From an uncultured Flavobacteriales bacterium (lineage in GTDB: Bacteria; Bacteroidota; Bacteroidia; Flavobacteriales; Schleiferiaceae), in the NCBI GenBank assembly GCA_950073045.1, contig CATMQD010000005.1, positions 1 to 41,856 of the forward strand: a stretch of 41,856 nucleotides of DNA. Direction: 5' to 3'. Positions 8,117-16,760 of this stretch are shown piece by piece. The translations under genes and the position numbers were made by a program. Every line of letters starts with the position of its first letter. Position 1 is the stretch's first letter. Below the pieces are notes generated by a model, which saw only the letters and a program-made list of their open reading frames with translations, did not search any database and was not told where the DNA came from.

Positions 8117-11100
8117 CTAAGGCAAGGAAAGCCTAATTATTTCTATACTGCCATCACGTGCAAAAAGCGATGCACTATAGTTCGTATTTAGTAGGGTTTC
8201 TTTTTGGCTTATTTTTTCACCATTCTTGAGCTCAAGCACTAATCCAGTACTACCTTTTCCTTTGCTATACACAAATGGAACAGCGCAATAGCTAAATGCA
8301 AGTTCACCGGGTTTTAGCTCAATTTGCTGCCAATCGCCATTTACATCTAGGTAGCGGAATTGCGACTCCGTCTTTAAAAATTCTTCCTCCGACAAAAAGA
8401 AGGGATCAATATGTAATTCTCCTTTATGGGGCGCCAAGCCTAATTCTGCCCAGCGGTTTAAAATATCTTCTTTCACCTGGCCCGTCATTCCAGGTTGTTG
8501 AGCTCCAGCTGTAGAAGGCGTGTGAGAATAAGCATCGAAAGGGAAGGCTCCGTATAGTTCGGGTGACTTATTGGCCCCAATGCCCGCTCTTATCTCATAA
8601 TAATGATCGATTAAGCGACCTATAATTTCGGCTTTAGCGCCACAGGCTTTAGCTCGGATTAGGTTTTCCTGAACGGCTAAAAGCAATTTAGAAACCATGT
8701 GCCAGTAAATACTGCCCAAGCCTTCGTAACCATAAAAAGTTCCCGACCTACCCGTAAAAGCACGATGGATAAACTGCTCTTCATATAAGTCCAGCCAAAA
8801 TTGCTTTTCCGCTTTCACTTCAGCCGAAAGGCCCGACTGAGCTAAGCCTTCTAAATCGGCTAAAAGATCTTTGGCATTGTTGAGATGAGACTTAAAGTGA
8901 TAAAGTCCTTTCACATCCTTTTCCAGCAAATAATCGCTTAATTTCTGGTCCGCTATTGCTGATGCTTCAATATTATTCTTTGCTAAAAAGGCGGCTAAAT
9001 TTCGGTCGGGGTACAGCATATAAGAATACTGATCCTCACGGAACATGGCCGAGTTTTTAAGTCCATCTAAAACCGCTAAGGCTTTTTCGGGAGATAAAGT
9101 TTCGGAAGTTAATACCGCTACCTGGCCTTCCAACATTTCATAAAGCTGCTCCACTTTTGCTTCTGAACCTTCGAGCTTTAAAAGATTATAAGCATGGTAT
9201 AAACCATTTTCCTGTTCATTCGCAGAAATACTACGATCGAGGAATCGAATAGCCCGGGCACAGAACTCACGACATTCTATAATCCCCAGTGCCTGAGTAG
9301 CTCCCAAGTCTAGGGAATAAGCTCTATTACGATAGCGTTCACCCGCTGCACCCATGCGATCAATAAAGTCCTTACGCTGTGCGCCGTTTAAGGAATCTAT
9401 ACTTTGGTAATCGCGAATAATATCGGAGGTAGTGAGGAACAAATCCAATAAGGCCGCATTTACATGCAAATCCTCTTCCTGACTGCTCAACCACGATTCC
9501 ATAAAGCGCAAGAACCGACGGAGGTAATACAAGGTAACCATGCTTAGGCCATTACCCACCAATGCATTATTGGCATCATTCCACTCGGGTCTTTGGGTGT
9601 TCATCCAAATACCGCCCTCGGGCACAAGATTGTACATTTTAGTAAGCGCGGTTAATAGCAGCTTCTCAGCCAAATTAGCCCGCAGAGGCGCATTTTCCTC
9701 CCAAATGAGTTTACCATCAGTACCATAAGCCTGATACCGTTGCTCTGCTGCATCATTGAGCTTTTCATTAAATGTGATGGTATCTTGTGGGTCAGCCATA
9801 ATCTCTTGATGTCCTTTCAATCGGTAGGGAACATCAGCATAAACGAAGCTAAACTCGTGGGTTAAATCCTTCAATAAACCGGGATAATGCTTCTCACTAT
9901 GTTCTAACAAGCGCAAGAGATAAATTATCTGATGGTCACCCCAATACCCAATAAAAGACCAAGGGTCGTGTGGTTCAATCACCTCCCAATCGATGCCATT
10001 TTTGGCGATGCGATAGGGATTATAACCATCAATGGTACTCGCATTTAAAAACTTGAAGATCATCCCCTCAATAAAGCGAGGGTAGGAATAGGCCAAGGCC
10101 TCCCAATTTTGGAAGATATCTCGCCAATTGCCTTCGTAATTTAAAATCTTATTTCCTTCCGCATCAAGGCGAGTAATGCTAAAGCGATTCCATGGACGAG
10201 AGGGATCACCGTGGCGGCGACTGAAACTTAAGGGGAGATACTCCGCGCCTAAACGGCGTAAATCAGCATCTCCTTTTTCTTGCATCCAAGCTTGCAAATC
10301 AGCGTAGCTCATTGGGCCCTTTAAGGCCTTTAAATCACTGGCAAACTTCTCAGATAGCGGCTTATTACTCAGAGCAAGGTACGCTTTAAAATCGGCAAGA
10401 TCCAATCGATAAGTATCTTCAAATAAGCCCCCGCGCATTATATTATAAAGCACATTGCCATAATGCCGACTTTGCACCAATCGATCGGAGGAGCTCTGCA
10501 GGCCATCAGCTTTAGCGACTAAAGTTTGAAGTTCGGTATAAGTTCGCTTTAGCTCTTCTTCTAATTCACTGGCGCTAATGCCATTTTCAATAGCCGCTTT
10601 CAGATTATGCACCTCGGCACTAGAAAGACTGGTTTCGGCCACTAGATACCAAGATTGTATCGCATTCGGATTTAAGGCAAAATCGCGCTGGGCAAACCAA
10701 GCTGATTTTTGGGCCTTAGTAAAAAGCTCAGGCTGTAAATTGGCTCCCTTTCTAAAGGAATCAATTTGCTGATTACTTAAAAGATGTAAGGCTGGATTAT
10801 CTAAAGACCAAACCACATTGGCACTTAGCGACTCACTGGGCTCTGCCTTATCTACAATATTGGAACTCAAACTAAAGATGCCCATTCCGGTATCGGCATC
10901 CAGTTCATTCTTTTTATAGGCATCTACCAAAGTAGAACGTCGATCCTGCATAAGACCATCTACATTCGATGGCAACAAGTTTTCCAGTCCATCTAGGCAT
11001 TCGATCTCACGCGATTGATCGCCGATATTTTGGACTTCTACCTTTCGGATAAATCCATATTTCTGAGAGAAAGCCCAGCGGTAGCTGAATTTCAATAGCA

Positions 11101-11530
11101 AGTCGAAATTGATTTCTTCAAAAACCAATTGCTCGGCGCCAAGACTCTTGTATAAATTCCGCTCTAAGCGGTAAACTCCTTGGTAACGTGTTGAAAACGG
11201 CTCCCATAACCAAGCACTATTCGGCTTTTTAGGGTCGGCCACTCTTATTAATGTTTTAGGCCCAGTGAACTCCGCATTATCTACCAGTTTATCGTCGGTG
11301 TAATAAGGAAATATTGCTCGATCGGCATCTCCTCTTCCTGCGGTTAATCCACCATTACTAGCGATAAACATCCAATGATCGAAGGGACTAACCAAAGTCA
11401 TAAAGAAAGGTGGCATCTGATCTACCTTAGAAATGCGGTAAAAATCCTTGCCATCAAGTTCCACAAATTCACCCTTGGGGCTTTCGGCTCCAAATTGTAA
11501 ATCCTGATTTCCAATCTTAATTCGACTCAT
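8117..11530 (-). CDS. Beta-1,3-glucan phosphorylase, GH149/GH161-like
   Basis: Predicted cytoplasmic inverting phosphorylase that would release glucose-1-phosphate from beta-1,3-gluco-oligosaccharides. The 1137-residue product has no signal peptide or membrane segment. Length and layout fit the GH94-related families GH149 and GH161: an N-terminal beta-sandwich region (FFMTLVSPFDHWMF, residues ~42-55; GGLTAGRGDADRAIFPYYT), then an (alpha/alpha)6-type catalytic region. Within it are YEGNWRDIFQNWEALA (~465-480), DGYNPYRI, WGDHQIIYLLRL and PEWNDANNAL (648-657). The Asp in the WND motif, D652, is the likely catalytic acid by analogy with GH94. It begins four bases after the GH30 stop and is followed by GH81 after 35 bases. 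Its place in a laminarin operon with an MFS porter supports the substrate. Assignment to GH149 rather than GH161 cannot be settled by eye. Confidence 0.82.
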   Translation of the reverse strand: MSRIKIGNQDLQFGAESPKGEFVELDGKDFYRISKVDQMPPFFMTLVSPFDHWMFIASNGGLTAGRGDADRAIFPYYTDDKLVDNAEFTGPKTLIRVADPKKPNSAWLWEPFSTRYQGVYRLERNLYKSLGAEQLVFEEINFDLLLKFSYRWAFSQKYGFIRKVEVQNIGDQSREIECLDGLENLLPSNVDGLMQDRRSTLVDAYKKNELDADTGMGIFSLSSNIVDKAEPSESLSANVVWSLDNPALHLLSNQQIDSFRKGANLQPELFTKAQKSAWFAQRDFALNPNAIQSWYLVAETSLSSAEVHNLKAAIENGISASELEEELKRTYTELQTLVAKADGLQSSSDRLVQSRHYGNVLYNIMRGGLFEDTYRLDLADFKAYLALSNKPLSEKFASDLKALKGPMSYADLQAWMQEKGDADLRRLGAEYLPLSFSRRHGDPSRPWNRFSITRLDAEGNKILNYEGNWRDIFQNWEALAYSYPRFIEGMIFKFLNASTIDGYNPYRIAKNGIDWEVIEPHDPWSFIGYWGDHQIIYLLRLLEHSEKHYPGLLKDLTHEFSFVYADVPYRLKGHQEIMADPQDTITFNEKLNDAAEQRYQAYGTDGKLIWEENAPLRANLAEKLLLTALTKMYNLVPEGGIWMNTQRPEWNDANNALVGNGLSMVTLYYLRRFLRFMESWLSSQEEDLHVNAALLDLFLTTSDIIRDYQSIDSLNGAQRKDFIDRMGAAGERYRNRAYSLDLGATQALGIIECREFCARAIRFLDRSISANEQENGLYHAYNLLKLEGSEAKVEQLYEMLEGQVAVLTSETLSPEKALAVLDGLKNSAMFREDQYSYMLYPDRNLAAFLAKNNIEASAIADQKLSDYLLEKDVKGLYHFKSHLNNAKDLLADLEGLAQSGLSAEVKAEKQFWLDLYEEQFIHRAFTGRSGTFYGYEGLGSIYWHMVSKLLLAVQENLIRAKACGAKAEIIGRLIDHYYEIRAGIGANKSPELYGAFPFDAYSHTPSTAGAQQPGMTGQVKEDILNRWAELGLAPHKGELHIDPFFLSEEEFLKTESQFRYLDVNGDWQQIELKPGELAFSYCAVPFVYSKGKGSTGLVLELKNGEKISQKETLLNTNYSASLFARDGSIEIIRLSLP

Positions 11531-11534
11531 AATT

Positions 11535-13028
11535 TTATTTTGGGGAGATCACAATGGTTTGTAGGGAAGCTGCAGGAATCTCAATATTTATCGCTGCTTC
11601 CTCATCAATCTGATAACTAAAACTTAAGGCATTGTCGGTAGTATTCAAAATCGGAATTACCACTTCGCCATTAGGGTTTTCTAAAGCGCTTAGGTGTAGG
11701 CCTTCCGGCAGATGGTCGGCCTGGAAATCTATCCTTTTAGCGTCTCTGTTTATAAACTGACTAAAATGACGGAGAGCATCGTAAAGCGGGGTAAAATAAA
11801 CCTCTCCACTACTGGTATCGGCTATTACGGGTGCTACGCACCAATTTGAGGCGTGGTTTGGTCCACCTTGTCGATCTAAAACAATATTCCAATCTACCCA
11901 GGCGCTTACCTGATTATTTAGGCAGCCAATGATATCCCGCGCATAGCGGTAAACGGGTACATATTTAGGATGATCGGGTTTATCCTTTTCGGGGGCCCAG
12001 GTATAACCCCAGTCGGTAGCCTCTTTTTTCCAGTACCAAGCGTCATCTTGCCAATGCGGTACTTCAGCATCTACACAGGCCTCGGTATTCCATATTTCCT
12101 TATCCGGTGCAAGTGCATGGGTTTTTTGTAAAGATTCGGGGAACCATTTAAAAGTGCTGGTGTACCAATGCACCGCCGTTCCGTAAATCTGCTCCCTAAT
12201 TTCGGGGTCGCCCAATAACACTTCCGACCATTCTTCTAATTCGGCACCTCTATTTTGATCGTAAACCAAAAGCTTTTGATCCATTTGAGCTTCCGCCAAA
12301 GCTGGCGCTAGGTGGTCTTTAATAAAGAGCCCCATTTCCTCCGGACTAAAATGCATACTCTCCCAATTGGCATCATTGCCGAGAGGCTCATTTTCTACGG
12401 TAAATCCCCAAATGGGCAGGTCTTCATCAGCGTAAGCTTGAGCATACTTTACAAAATATTGCGCCCATAAATCGTAGTACTCGGGCAGCAATTTACCGCC
12501 ATACCAATCGCCATTAACCTTCATATAGGGCGGGGCCGTCCAAGGTGAGGCAAAAAACTTTAGGTCTTCACCTGCTATCTTTCGGGCAGCTTGGGCAATG
12601 GGAATAATATCATCCCGATCGGGGGCAATATCGAAGCTGCTTAAATTGCTATCACCGCTATCCACATAAGCGTATTTGCTAAGCGAGAAATCACAGGAAT
12701 TGATATGCAATCGCACTAAATTATAGGCCGAGGCGGTATCATTAAAATAGGCTTGTAAAACCTTTTGCTTTTGTGCTTCCGGCAGCTTTTGCAGCAGATG
12801 CGCACTGGCCTCCGTTATAGCGCCTCCAAAACCTTCGATGCGCTGGTACTTCTTTTGGGTATTAAGCTTTACTAAGATTGGACTTTCTCCGGCTTGAGCT
12901 TTTACGACTTGTAAGCGCTCACCTTGTGCCGAGCTCTGGTAAACCTTATATGCCCTTTGAGATTCGGTTTGGCAAGAAGGGGTGGCGAAAATAACCGCAA
13001 ATAGCACGAAGTACTTTAGGCTTTTCAT
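11535..13028 (-). CDS. GH30 beta-glucosidase/beta-1,6-glucanase, lipoprotein
   Basis: Retaining glycoside hydrolase of family GH30 (glucosylceramidase-like subfamilies). In marine laminarin loci, GH30 enzymes remove the beta-1,6-linked glucose branches so that the backbone enzymes can proceed; that role is inferred here. The 497-residue protein has a lipoprotein signal (PSCQ, lipidated C19). The barrel carries EGFGGAITEASA (~65-76), SPWTAPPYMK, the acid/base in TVENEP (E214) and the nucleophile in WNTEAC (E316). The usual small beta domain closes the C-terminus. Its ATG overlaps the TGA of the upstream GH16 gene by four bases (ATGA), indicating translational coupling, and the phosphorylase starts four bases after its stop. 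Confidence 0.93.
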   Translation of the reverse strand: MKSLKYFVLFAVIFATPSCQTESQRAYKVYQSSAQGERLQVVKAQAGESPILVKLNTQKKYQRIEGFGGAITEASAHLLQKLPEAQKQKVLQAYFNDTASAYNLVRLHINSCDFSLSKYAYVDSGDSNLSSFDIAPDRDDIIPIAQAARKIAGEDLKFFASPWTAPPYMKVNGDWYGGKLLPEYYDLWAQYFVKYAQAYADEDLPIWGFTVENEPLGNDANWESMHFSPEEMGLFIKDHLAPALAEAQMDQKLLVYDQNRGAELEEWSEVLLGDPEIREQIYGTAVHWYTSTFKWFPESLQKTHALAPDKEIWNTEACVDAEVPHWQDDAWYWKKEATDWGYTWAPEKDKPDHPKYVPVYRYARDIIGCLNNQVSAWVDWNIVLDRQGGPNHASNWCVAPVIADTSSGEVYFTPLYDALRHFSQFINRDAKRIDFQADHLPEGLHLSALENPNGEVVIPILNTTDNALSFSYQIDEEAAINIEIPAASLQTIVISPK

Positions 13029-14242
13029 TCGCTTGCTTTTGCTTGATATACCCGCACATAGTCGAGGATATACTGGTGCTTTTCAAAACTTGGATCGATA
13101 CCTTGGGCACCACCCCAACCTCCGCCAACAGCGAGGTTTATAATGATGTTTTGTGGATTATGAAAGGGCCACTCTAAATCATTAGCGTTCTTATCGTAGG
13201 TAAAATAATACTCACCGTCTAAATAAGCTTCTATACGATCGGGGTACCACTGGATAGCATAGGTGTGGAACTTGGTATCCATGCTATCAATTTCAATTTC
13301 GGAACCAATCTGATTACCCTGTTTAAAGTAATAAGCGCGGGTATGGCAGGTAGCGTGATTTAATCCACTTCCGGTACTGTCGTCAATTTCATAGCCCACG
13401 GTTTCCAAAACATCAATTTCTCCGCAATAAGGCCAAGATATTTCATCGCGATAAGCATCGCCCAATAACCAACCTGCGGCCCAAGTTCCTCTGCCGGCAG
13501 GCACTTTGGCGCGGAATTCAATCTTCCCATAGGTAAAGGCATGTTTTCCTTGGGTGCTCAATCGCGCCGAGGTCCAGGCTTGACCCATATCATTTTTATG
13601 CGCCTCGATAATGAGGTTTCCATTTTCCTGTCGGGCGTTCTCAATACGGTTTTCGGTATAAAATTGTGGTTCATTATTGCCCCAGCCCCAATTTCCAATA
13701 TTGTAAGACCACTTAGTGGTATCAGGTAATCCTGAGCCATCGAACTCATCGCTCCAAACTAGCTCCCAATCCTCGCCTTCCATATTCTGTTTATGGAAGT
13801 TTGGCGTTTCTTGGAGTTTCTTTACCAAGGTGAATTTTAGAGATTTAATGCTCGCGGTTCCTTGAGCTAGATGCAAACGCATGGGATGAGTTCCGGTATC
13901 GAGCGGACTTCCCACAATAGTGCTAAGTGCCATCTGCCCAGAAGGGCGCAGCATACCGGTAATATTATAGCTACGGTCGTCGGTATTTTGGATATAATCC
14001 TCCACCCACAGCTTGGCACTATCGCCACCTTTGGCCATCAGCTCTACTTTGTAGCGACCAGCCTCATTTACTTTTAAGTTGAAGTCTACAAACTTTTGCT
14101 CCCCGAACTGGTAGAGACTATCGCCACCAAATTCTTGAGCGGTAATTTCCAGAGGATCGTCTAATCGAGTTTGGTCTTCGCCTTGTGGATTATGACAAGC
14201 CCCGATGGCTAAAAGCGGTAGGAGGTAAAATATCTTTTTCAT
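13025..14242 (-). CDS. GH16 beta-1,3-glucanase with N-terminal binding domain, lipoprotein
   Basis: Second laminarinase of the locus, 405 residues. A lipoprotein signal (lipobox AIGAC, C16) is followed by a CBM6-like beta domain (~residues 30-140) containing RYKVELMAKGGDSAKLWVED and GTHPMRLHLAQG. The GH16 catalytic domain runs from about 155 to the end and contains WSDEFDG, WGNNEPQFYT and the complete signature GEIDVLE (E275, D277, E280). It ends in YILDYVRVYQ, typical of GH16. It differs from the GH16 at 1103-2227 in its N-terminal domain, so the two enzymes are probably not redundant. It starts one base after the MFS gene stop and overlaps the GH30 start by four bases. The GH16 call is firm; the N-terminal module family is tentative. 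Confidence 0.94.
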   Translation of the reverse strand: MKKIFYLLPLLAIGACHNPQGEDQTRLDDPLEITAQEFGGDSLYQFGEQKFVDFNLKVNEAGRYKVELMAKGGDSAKLWVEDYIQNTDDRSYNITGMLRPSGQMALSTIVGSPLDTGTHPMRLHLAQGTASIKSLKFTLVKKLQETPNFHKQNMEGEDWELVWSDEFDGSGLPDTTKWSYNIGNWGWGNNEPQFYTENRIENARQENGNLIIEAHKNDMGQAWTSARLSTQGKHAFTYGKIEFRAKVPAGRGTWAAGWLLGDAYRDEISWPYCGEIDVLETVGYEIDDSTGSGLNHATCHTRAYYFKQGNQIGSEIEIDSMDTKFHTYAIQWYPDRIEAYLDGEYYFTYDKNANDLEWPFHNPQNIIINLAVGGGWGGAQGIDPSFEKHQYILDYVRVYQAKASE

Positions 14243-14243
14243 G

Positions 14244-15803
14244 CTAGTCTTTTTTTACAAGCAGTTTTTCCAATTCTTCTAAGGAACGCCCTTTGGTTTC
14301 GGGCACCACGCGGATAATGAATATCAATCCTGCCAAGGCAAAAATGCCATATATGAGGAAGGTGGTAGAGCTGCCTAGTACTTCGAGCTCCCAGGGGAAA
14401 ACCCATTGTACGGTAAAGCTTACCGCTGAATTGATTAATCCTACGAATGAAATGGCGATGCCTCGGATTCGATTCGGGAATAACTCGGAAAAGAGTACCC
14501 ACATTACGGGTCCAATTGAAATAGCAAAGGAGGCCACAAAGGCTAAAATCGCAGTTAGAATTAAAAAGGTGTTTAGTTCAATTGCCGAATTGATAATGTC
14601 TTGGGATTTTTCTTCCCAAATATCGGCTGCTACCAAGGGCTCTACAGCGCTTTTAAAAGCATCGGCGGAAGTATAAACCTGGCCTTCAACCGTACTTAGG
14701 TCGGCCTCTAGGGCTAGACTTGTGATATCCTCTGACTTCAAATTAAAGGTTGCCGATTTAAATCCATAGCTCAATACGAACATAGAGATCACAATACCGG
14801 CAACGCCACCAATAAGTAGCGGCTTACGACCGAGTTTATCTATGAAGAGTATCGCTAAAACGGTAAAACCAAGATTTACTAAACCTACCAGAATGGCTTG
14901 CATAAATGAGGCATCAGTGCCCAAACCACTTTGCTCAAAAATCATAGGAGCGTAAAAGAATACCGAATTAATACCGGTAATCTGCTGTAAGATGGCCACT
15001 ACAATCCCGATGCTTAGTACAAGCTTTAAAGCGGGCCTAAAGAGTTCCCCAATGCTCGCTTTGTCTTTCCCCTCATCATCTTGAATATTTTTTTTAATCC
15101 GGTCCAGTTCTTCTAAGGCTCTTTCATTTCCCGCTACTCGGGCCATTACCTTCTGAGCCTCTTCTTCCTGACCGTTCATTATTAACCAGCGTGGACTGCG
15201 AGGAACCAGAAATAGGCCAAAGAAATACAGTATGGCCGGCAAGGTTTCTAAGCCCAGCATCCAGCGCCAATTATGTTTATCGATTCCTAAGTCGGCAATC
15301 CACGAGGCATCACTTTTCCCCAACTGGAGAATCCAATAGTTACTAAAGAAAGCTAAAGAAATACCAATAACGATATTAAGTTGATTAAAGGATACTAGAC
15401 GACCCCTTAACTCTTTAGGAGAAATTTCTGCTATGTAGAGCGGGGCTAAAATTAGAGAAGCTCCTACTCCAAAACCACCAATCATTCGAGCAATTACCAG
15501 GCTTACGAAATCGGGAGCTAAAGCCGAGGCGATTGCGGAAATGGCATAAAGAATTGCAGCCACTCGAAGCACAGCCCTACGACCAAATCGATCGCTTAAA
15601 GGTCCGGCCACCATCATGGCCAAAGTAGAGGTTAATGTTAAAGAAGCTACGGACCAGCCTAACTGTAATTTGGTAAGCTCAAACTCCTCTTCTATAAAGC
15701 CTACAACTCCAGAAATTACGGAGGCATCGAAACCCATAAGTAAGCCCCCTAGGGCCACAATAAGGGCAATCAGAAATACAACATTCGAATTGCTTTGCTT
15801 CAT
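14244..15803 (-). CDS. MFS sugar porter (sugar:cation symporter type)
   Basis: Inner-membrane transporter of the major facilitator superfamily, sugar porter family. The 519-residue, 12-segment protein shows the family marks DRFGRR (71-76), PRSPRWL (201-207), QQITGIN (273-279), DKLGRKPLL and PETKGRS near the C-terminus. It probably imports glucose or short beta-glucans released by the neighbouring hydrolases. Its position between the regulator and enzymes that include a cytoplasmic phosphorylase fits oligosaccharide uptake, though sugar porters mostly carry mono- and disaccharides. Between predicted segments 9 and 10 there is a hydrophilic stretch of about 55 residues (~350-405), longer than usual and expected to face the periplasm. 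It starts 27 bases after the regulator gene and ends one base before the GH16 start. Confidence 0.93.
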   Translation of the reverse strand: MKQSNSNVVFLIALIVALGGLLMGFDASVISGVVGFIEEEFELTKLQLGWSVASLTLTSTLAMMVAGPLSDRFGRRAVLRVAAILYAISAIASALAPDFVSLVIARMIGGFGVGASLILAPLYIAEISPKELRGRLVSFNQLNIVIGISLAFFSNYWILQLGKSDASWIADLGIDKHNWRWMLGLETLPAILYFFGLFLVPRSPRWLIMNGQEEEAQKVMARVAGNERALEELDRIKKNIQDDEGKDKASIGELFRPALKLVLSIGIVVAILQQITGINSVFFYAPMIFEQSGLGTDASFMQAILVGLVNLGFTVLAILFIDKLGRKPLLIGGVAGIVISMFVLSYGFKSATFNLKSEDITSLALEADLSTVEGQVYTSADAFKSAVEPLVAADIWEEKSQDIINSAIELNTFLILTAILAFVASFAISIGPVMWVLFSELFPNRIRGIAISFVGLINSAVSFTVQWVFPWELEVLGSSTTFLIYGIFALAGLIFIIRVVPETKGRSLEELEKLLVKKD

Positions 15804-15830
15804 TTTAATTGATTGATTGGTTAGAGATCA

Positions 15831-16586
15831 TTACAACTCAAAAGAAAAGCCTTTGGCCCTCAGTTCGTCGTAGCGTTGTTTATCGAATTTATAGAGGCGG
15901 GCCGGACGGTGAGGCACATCCTTTTGGTTTTCCTTTAAGGAGATTAAGAGGTTCATACTAAGAATACGCTTGCGGAAATTCGCTTTATCGTATTTCTCAT
16001 TTAATAGAGCCTCATAGAGCGCCTGTAAATCGGCCAAGGCAAACTTTTCGGGCAAAAGCTCAAAACCTACTGGCTGGTGACGCACTCTTTGTTGCAAAAC
16101 TTTAAGCGCATCATTTAATATTTCACCGTGATCAAAGGCCAATTCTGGAATTGCTTCTAAATCCACCCAATACACACCATCGGCCCAAGCCGAAGCATGT
16201 GGATCGTGCTTAGCAATATCTATTAAGGAATAATATCCGGTGGTAATTACACGGCCAGCTGGGTGACGATCGACCTTGCCATAAACCTGAGTTTGCTCCA
16301 TAAAAAGCTGCTCAATACCGGTAAGGTCGCGTAAAATTCGCTGGGCTGCTACATCGATATTCTCATTAGGATATACCAAATCACCAGGTAAAGCCCACAT
16401 TCCTTTAAAAGGTGCGGCACCACGTTTAATAAGTAATATCTTGAGGCGGTTTTCGTGATATCCAAAAACTACACAGTCGACCGAAACGCCGAACTGGAAA
16501 AACTTATCATAGGATATCTCATAATATGGAACGGCAAACTGCGATTTCCGACTGGTTTGCTCAGTAGTCAGCGTCTTTTCGGCCAT
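15831..16586 (-). CDS. Nudix-fold transcriptional regulator (NrtR/AraR-like), PUL regulator
   Basis: 251-residue predicted DNA-binding regulator: a Nudix-fold sensor domain (~residues 28-160) joined to a C-terminal winged helix (~172-240), the layout of NrtR and the Bacteroides arabinose regulator AraR. The Nudix box region (66-90) is degenerate. E75 and R83 remain, but the second Gly is D69, and the REUxEE core reads R-I-L-R-D-L, so two of the three metal-binding Glu are lost (I84, L88) and one is Asp (D87). Pyrophosphohydrolase activity is therefore unlikely; ligand sensing of a sugar or sugar phosphate is inferred. It is the first gene of the minus-strand laminarin operon and diverges from the CBM-repeat protein gene. 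A candidate operator lies in the shared upstream region, which suggests autoregulation. Confidence 0.88.
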   Translation of the reverse strand: MAEKTLTTEQTSRKSQFAVPYYEISYDKFFQFGVSVDCVVFGYHENRLKILLIKRGAAPFKGMWALPGDLVYPNENIDVAAQRILRDLTGIEQLFMEQTQVYGKVDRHPAGRVITTGYYSLIDIAKHDPHASAWADGVYWVDLEAIPELAFDHGEILNDALKVLQQRVRHQPVGFELLPEKFALADLQALYEALLNEKYDKANFRKRILSMNLLISLKENQKDVPHRPARLYKFDKQRYDELRAKGFSFEL

Positions 16587-16760
16587 GGTGTCGATTTAGT
16601 CAAAAACCAAAAATAGTAAAATTCATTTAGTAAAAGGTACTATAAGTGTAATATCCACATTACATGGTACACCTTAGTTTTCAGGCTTTAAAATAAAAAT
16701 TCGACTTACTTAATGTCATTTCTACCAAAAGTTATATTTTAGTAGCCTAAATCAGTACTA
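16587..16760. promoter_or_regulatory. Divergent promoter/operator region of the laminarin locus
   Basis: This 174-base gap separates the divergent regulator and CBM-repeat protein genes. It holds a perfect six-base inverted repeat, TGTAAT (16647-16652) and ATTACA (16659-16664), with a six-base spacer. Imperfect outer arms flank it: AAGGTAC (16634-16640) against GTACACCTT (16667-16675). On the minus strand, TATTTTTG (16615 to 16608) matches the Bacteroidota TAnnTTTG minus-7 box 21 bases before the regulator start, and a TTTT run (16635 to 16632) could serve as the upstream box. On the plus strand, TATATTTT (16733-16740) lies 20 bases before the ATG at 16761. The inverted repeat overlaps or lies just above the minus-strand promoter. 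Sites were read by eye; no binding data exist here. Confidence 0.55.
16647..16664. promoter_or_regulatory. Candidate operator: TGTAAT-N6-ATTACA inverted repeat
   Basis: Perfect dyad of two six-base arms around a six-base spacer, centred at 16655.5, inside a larger imperfect dyad reaching 16634-16675. Its location between the regulator gene and the divergent target gene makes the Nudix-type regulator the most likely ligand. Confidence 0.5.

Noticed and set aside
14293-14676. 127-codon open frame on the plus strand opposite the sugar porter gene
   Set aside because: It lies entirely antisense to a well-supported MFS gene and has no recognisable domain.
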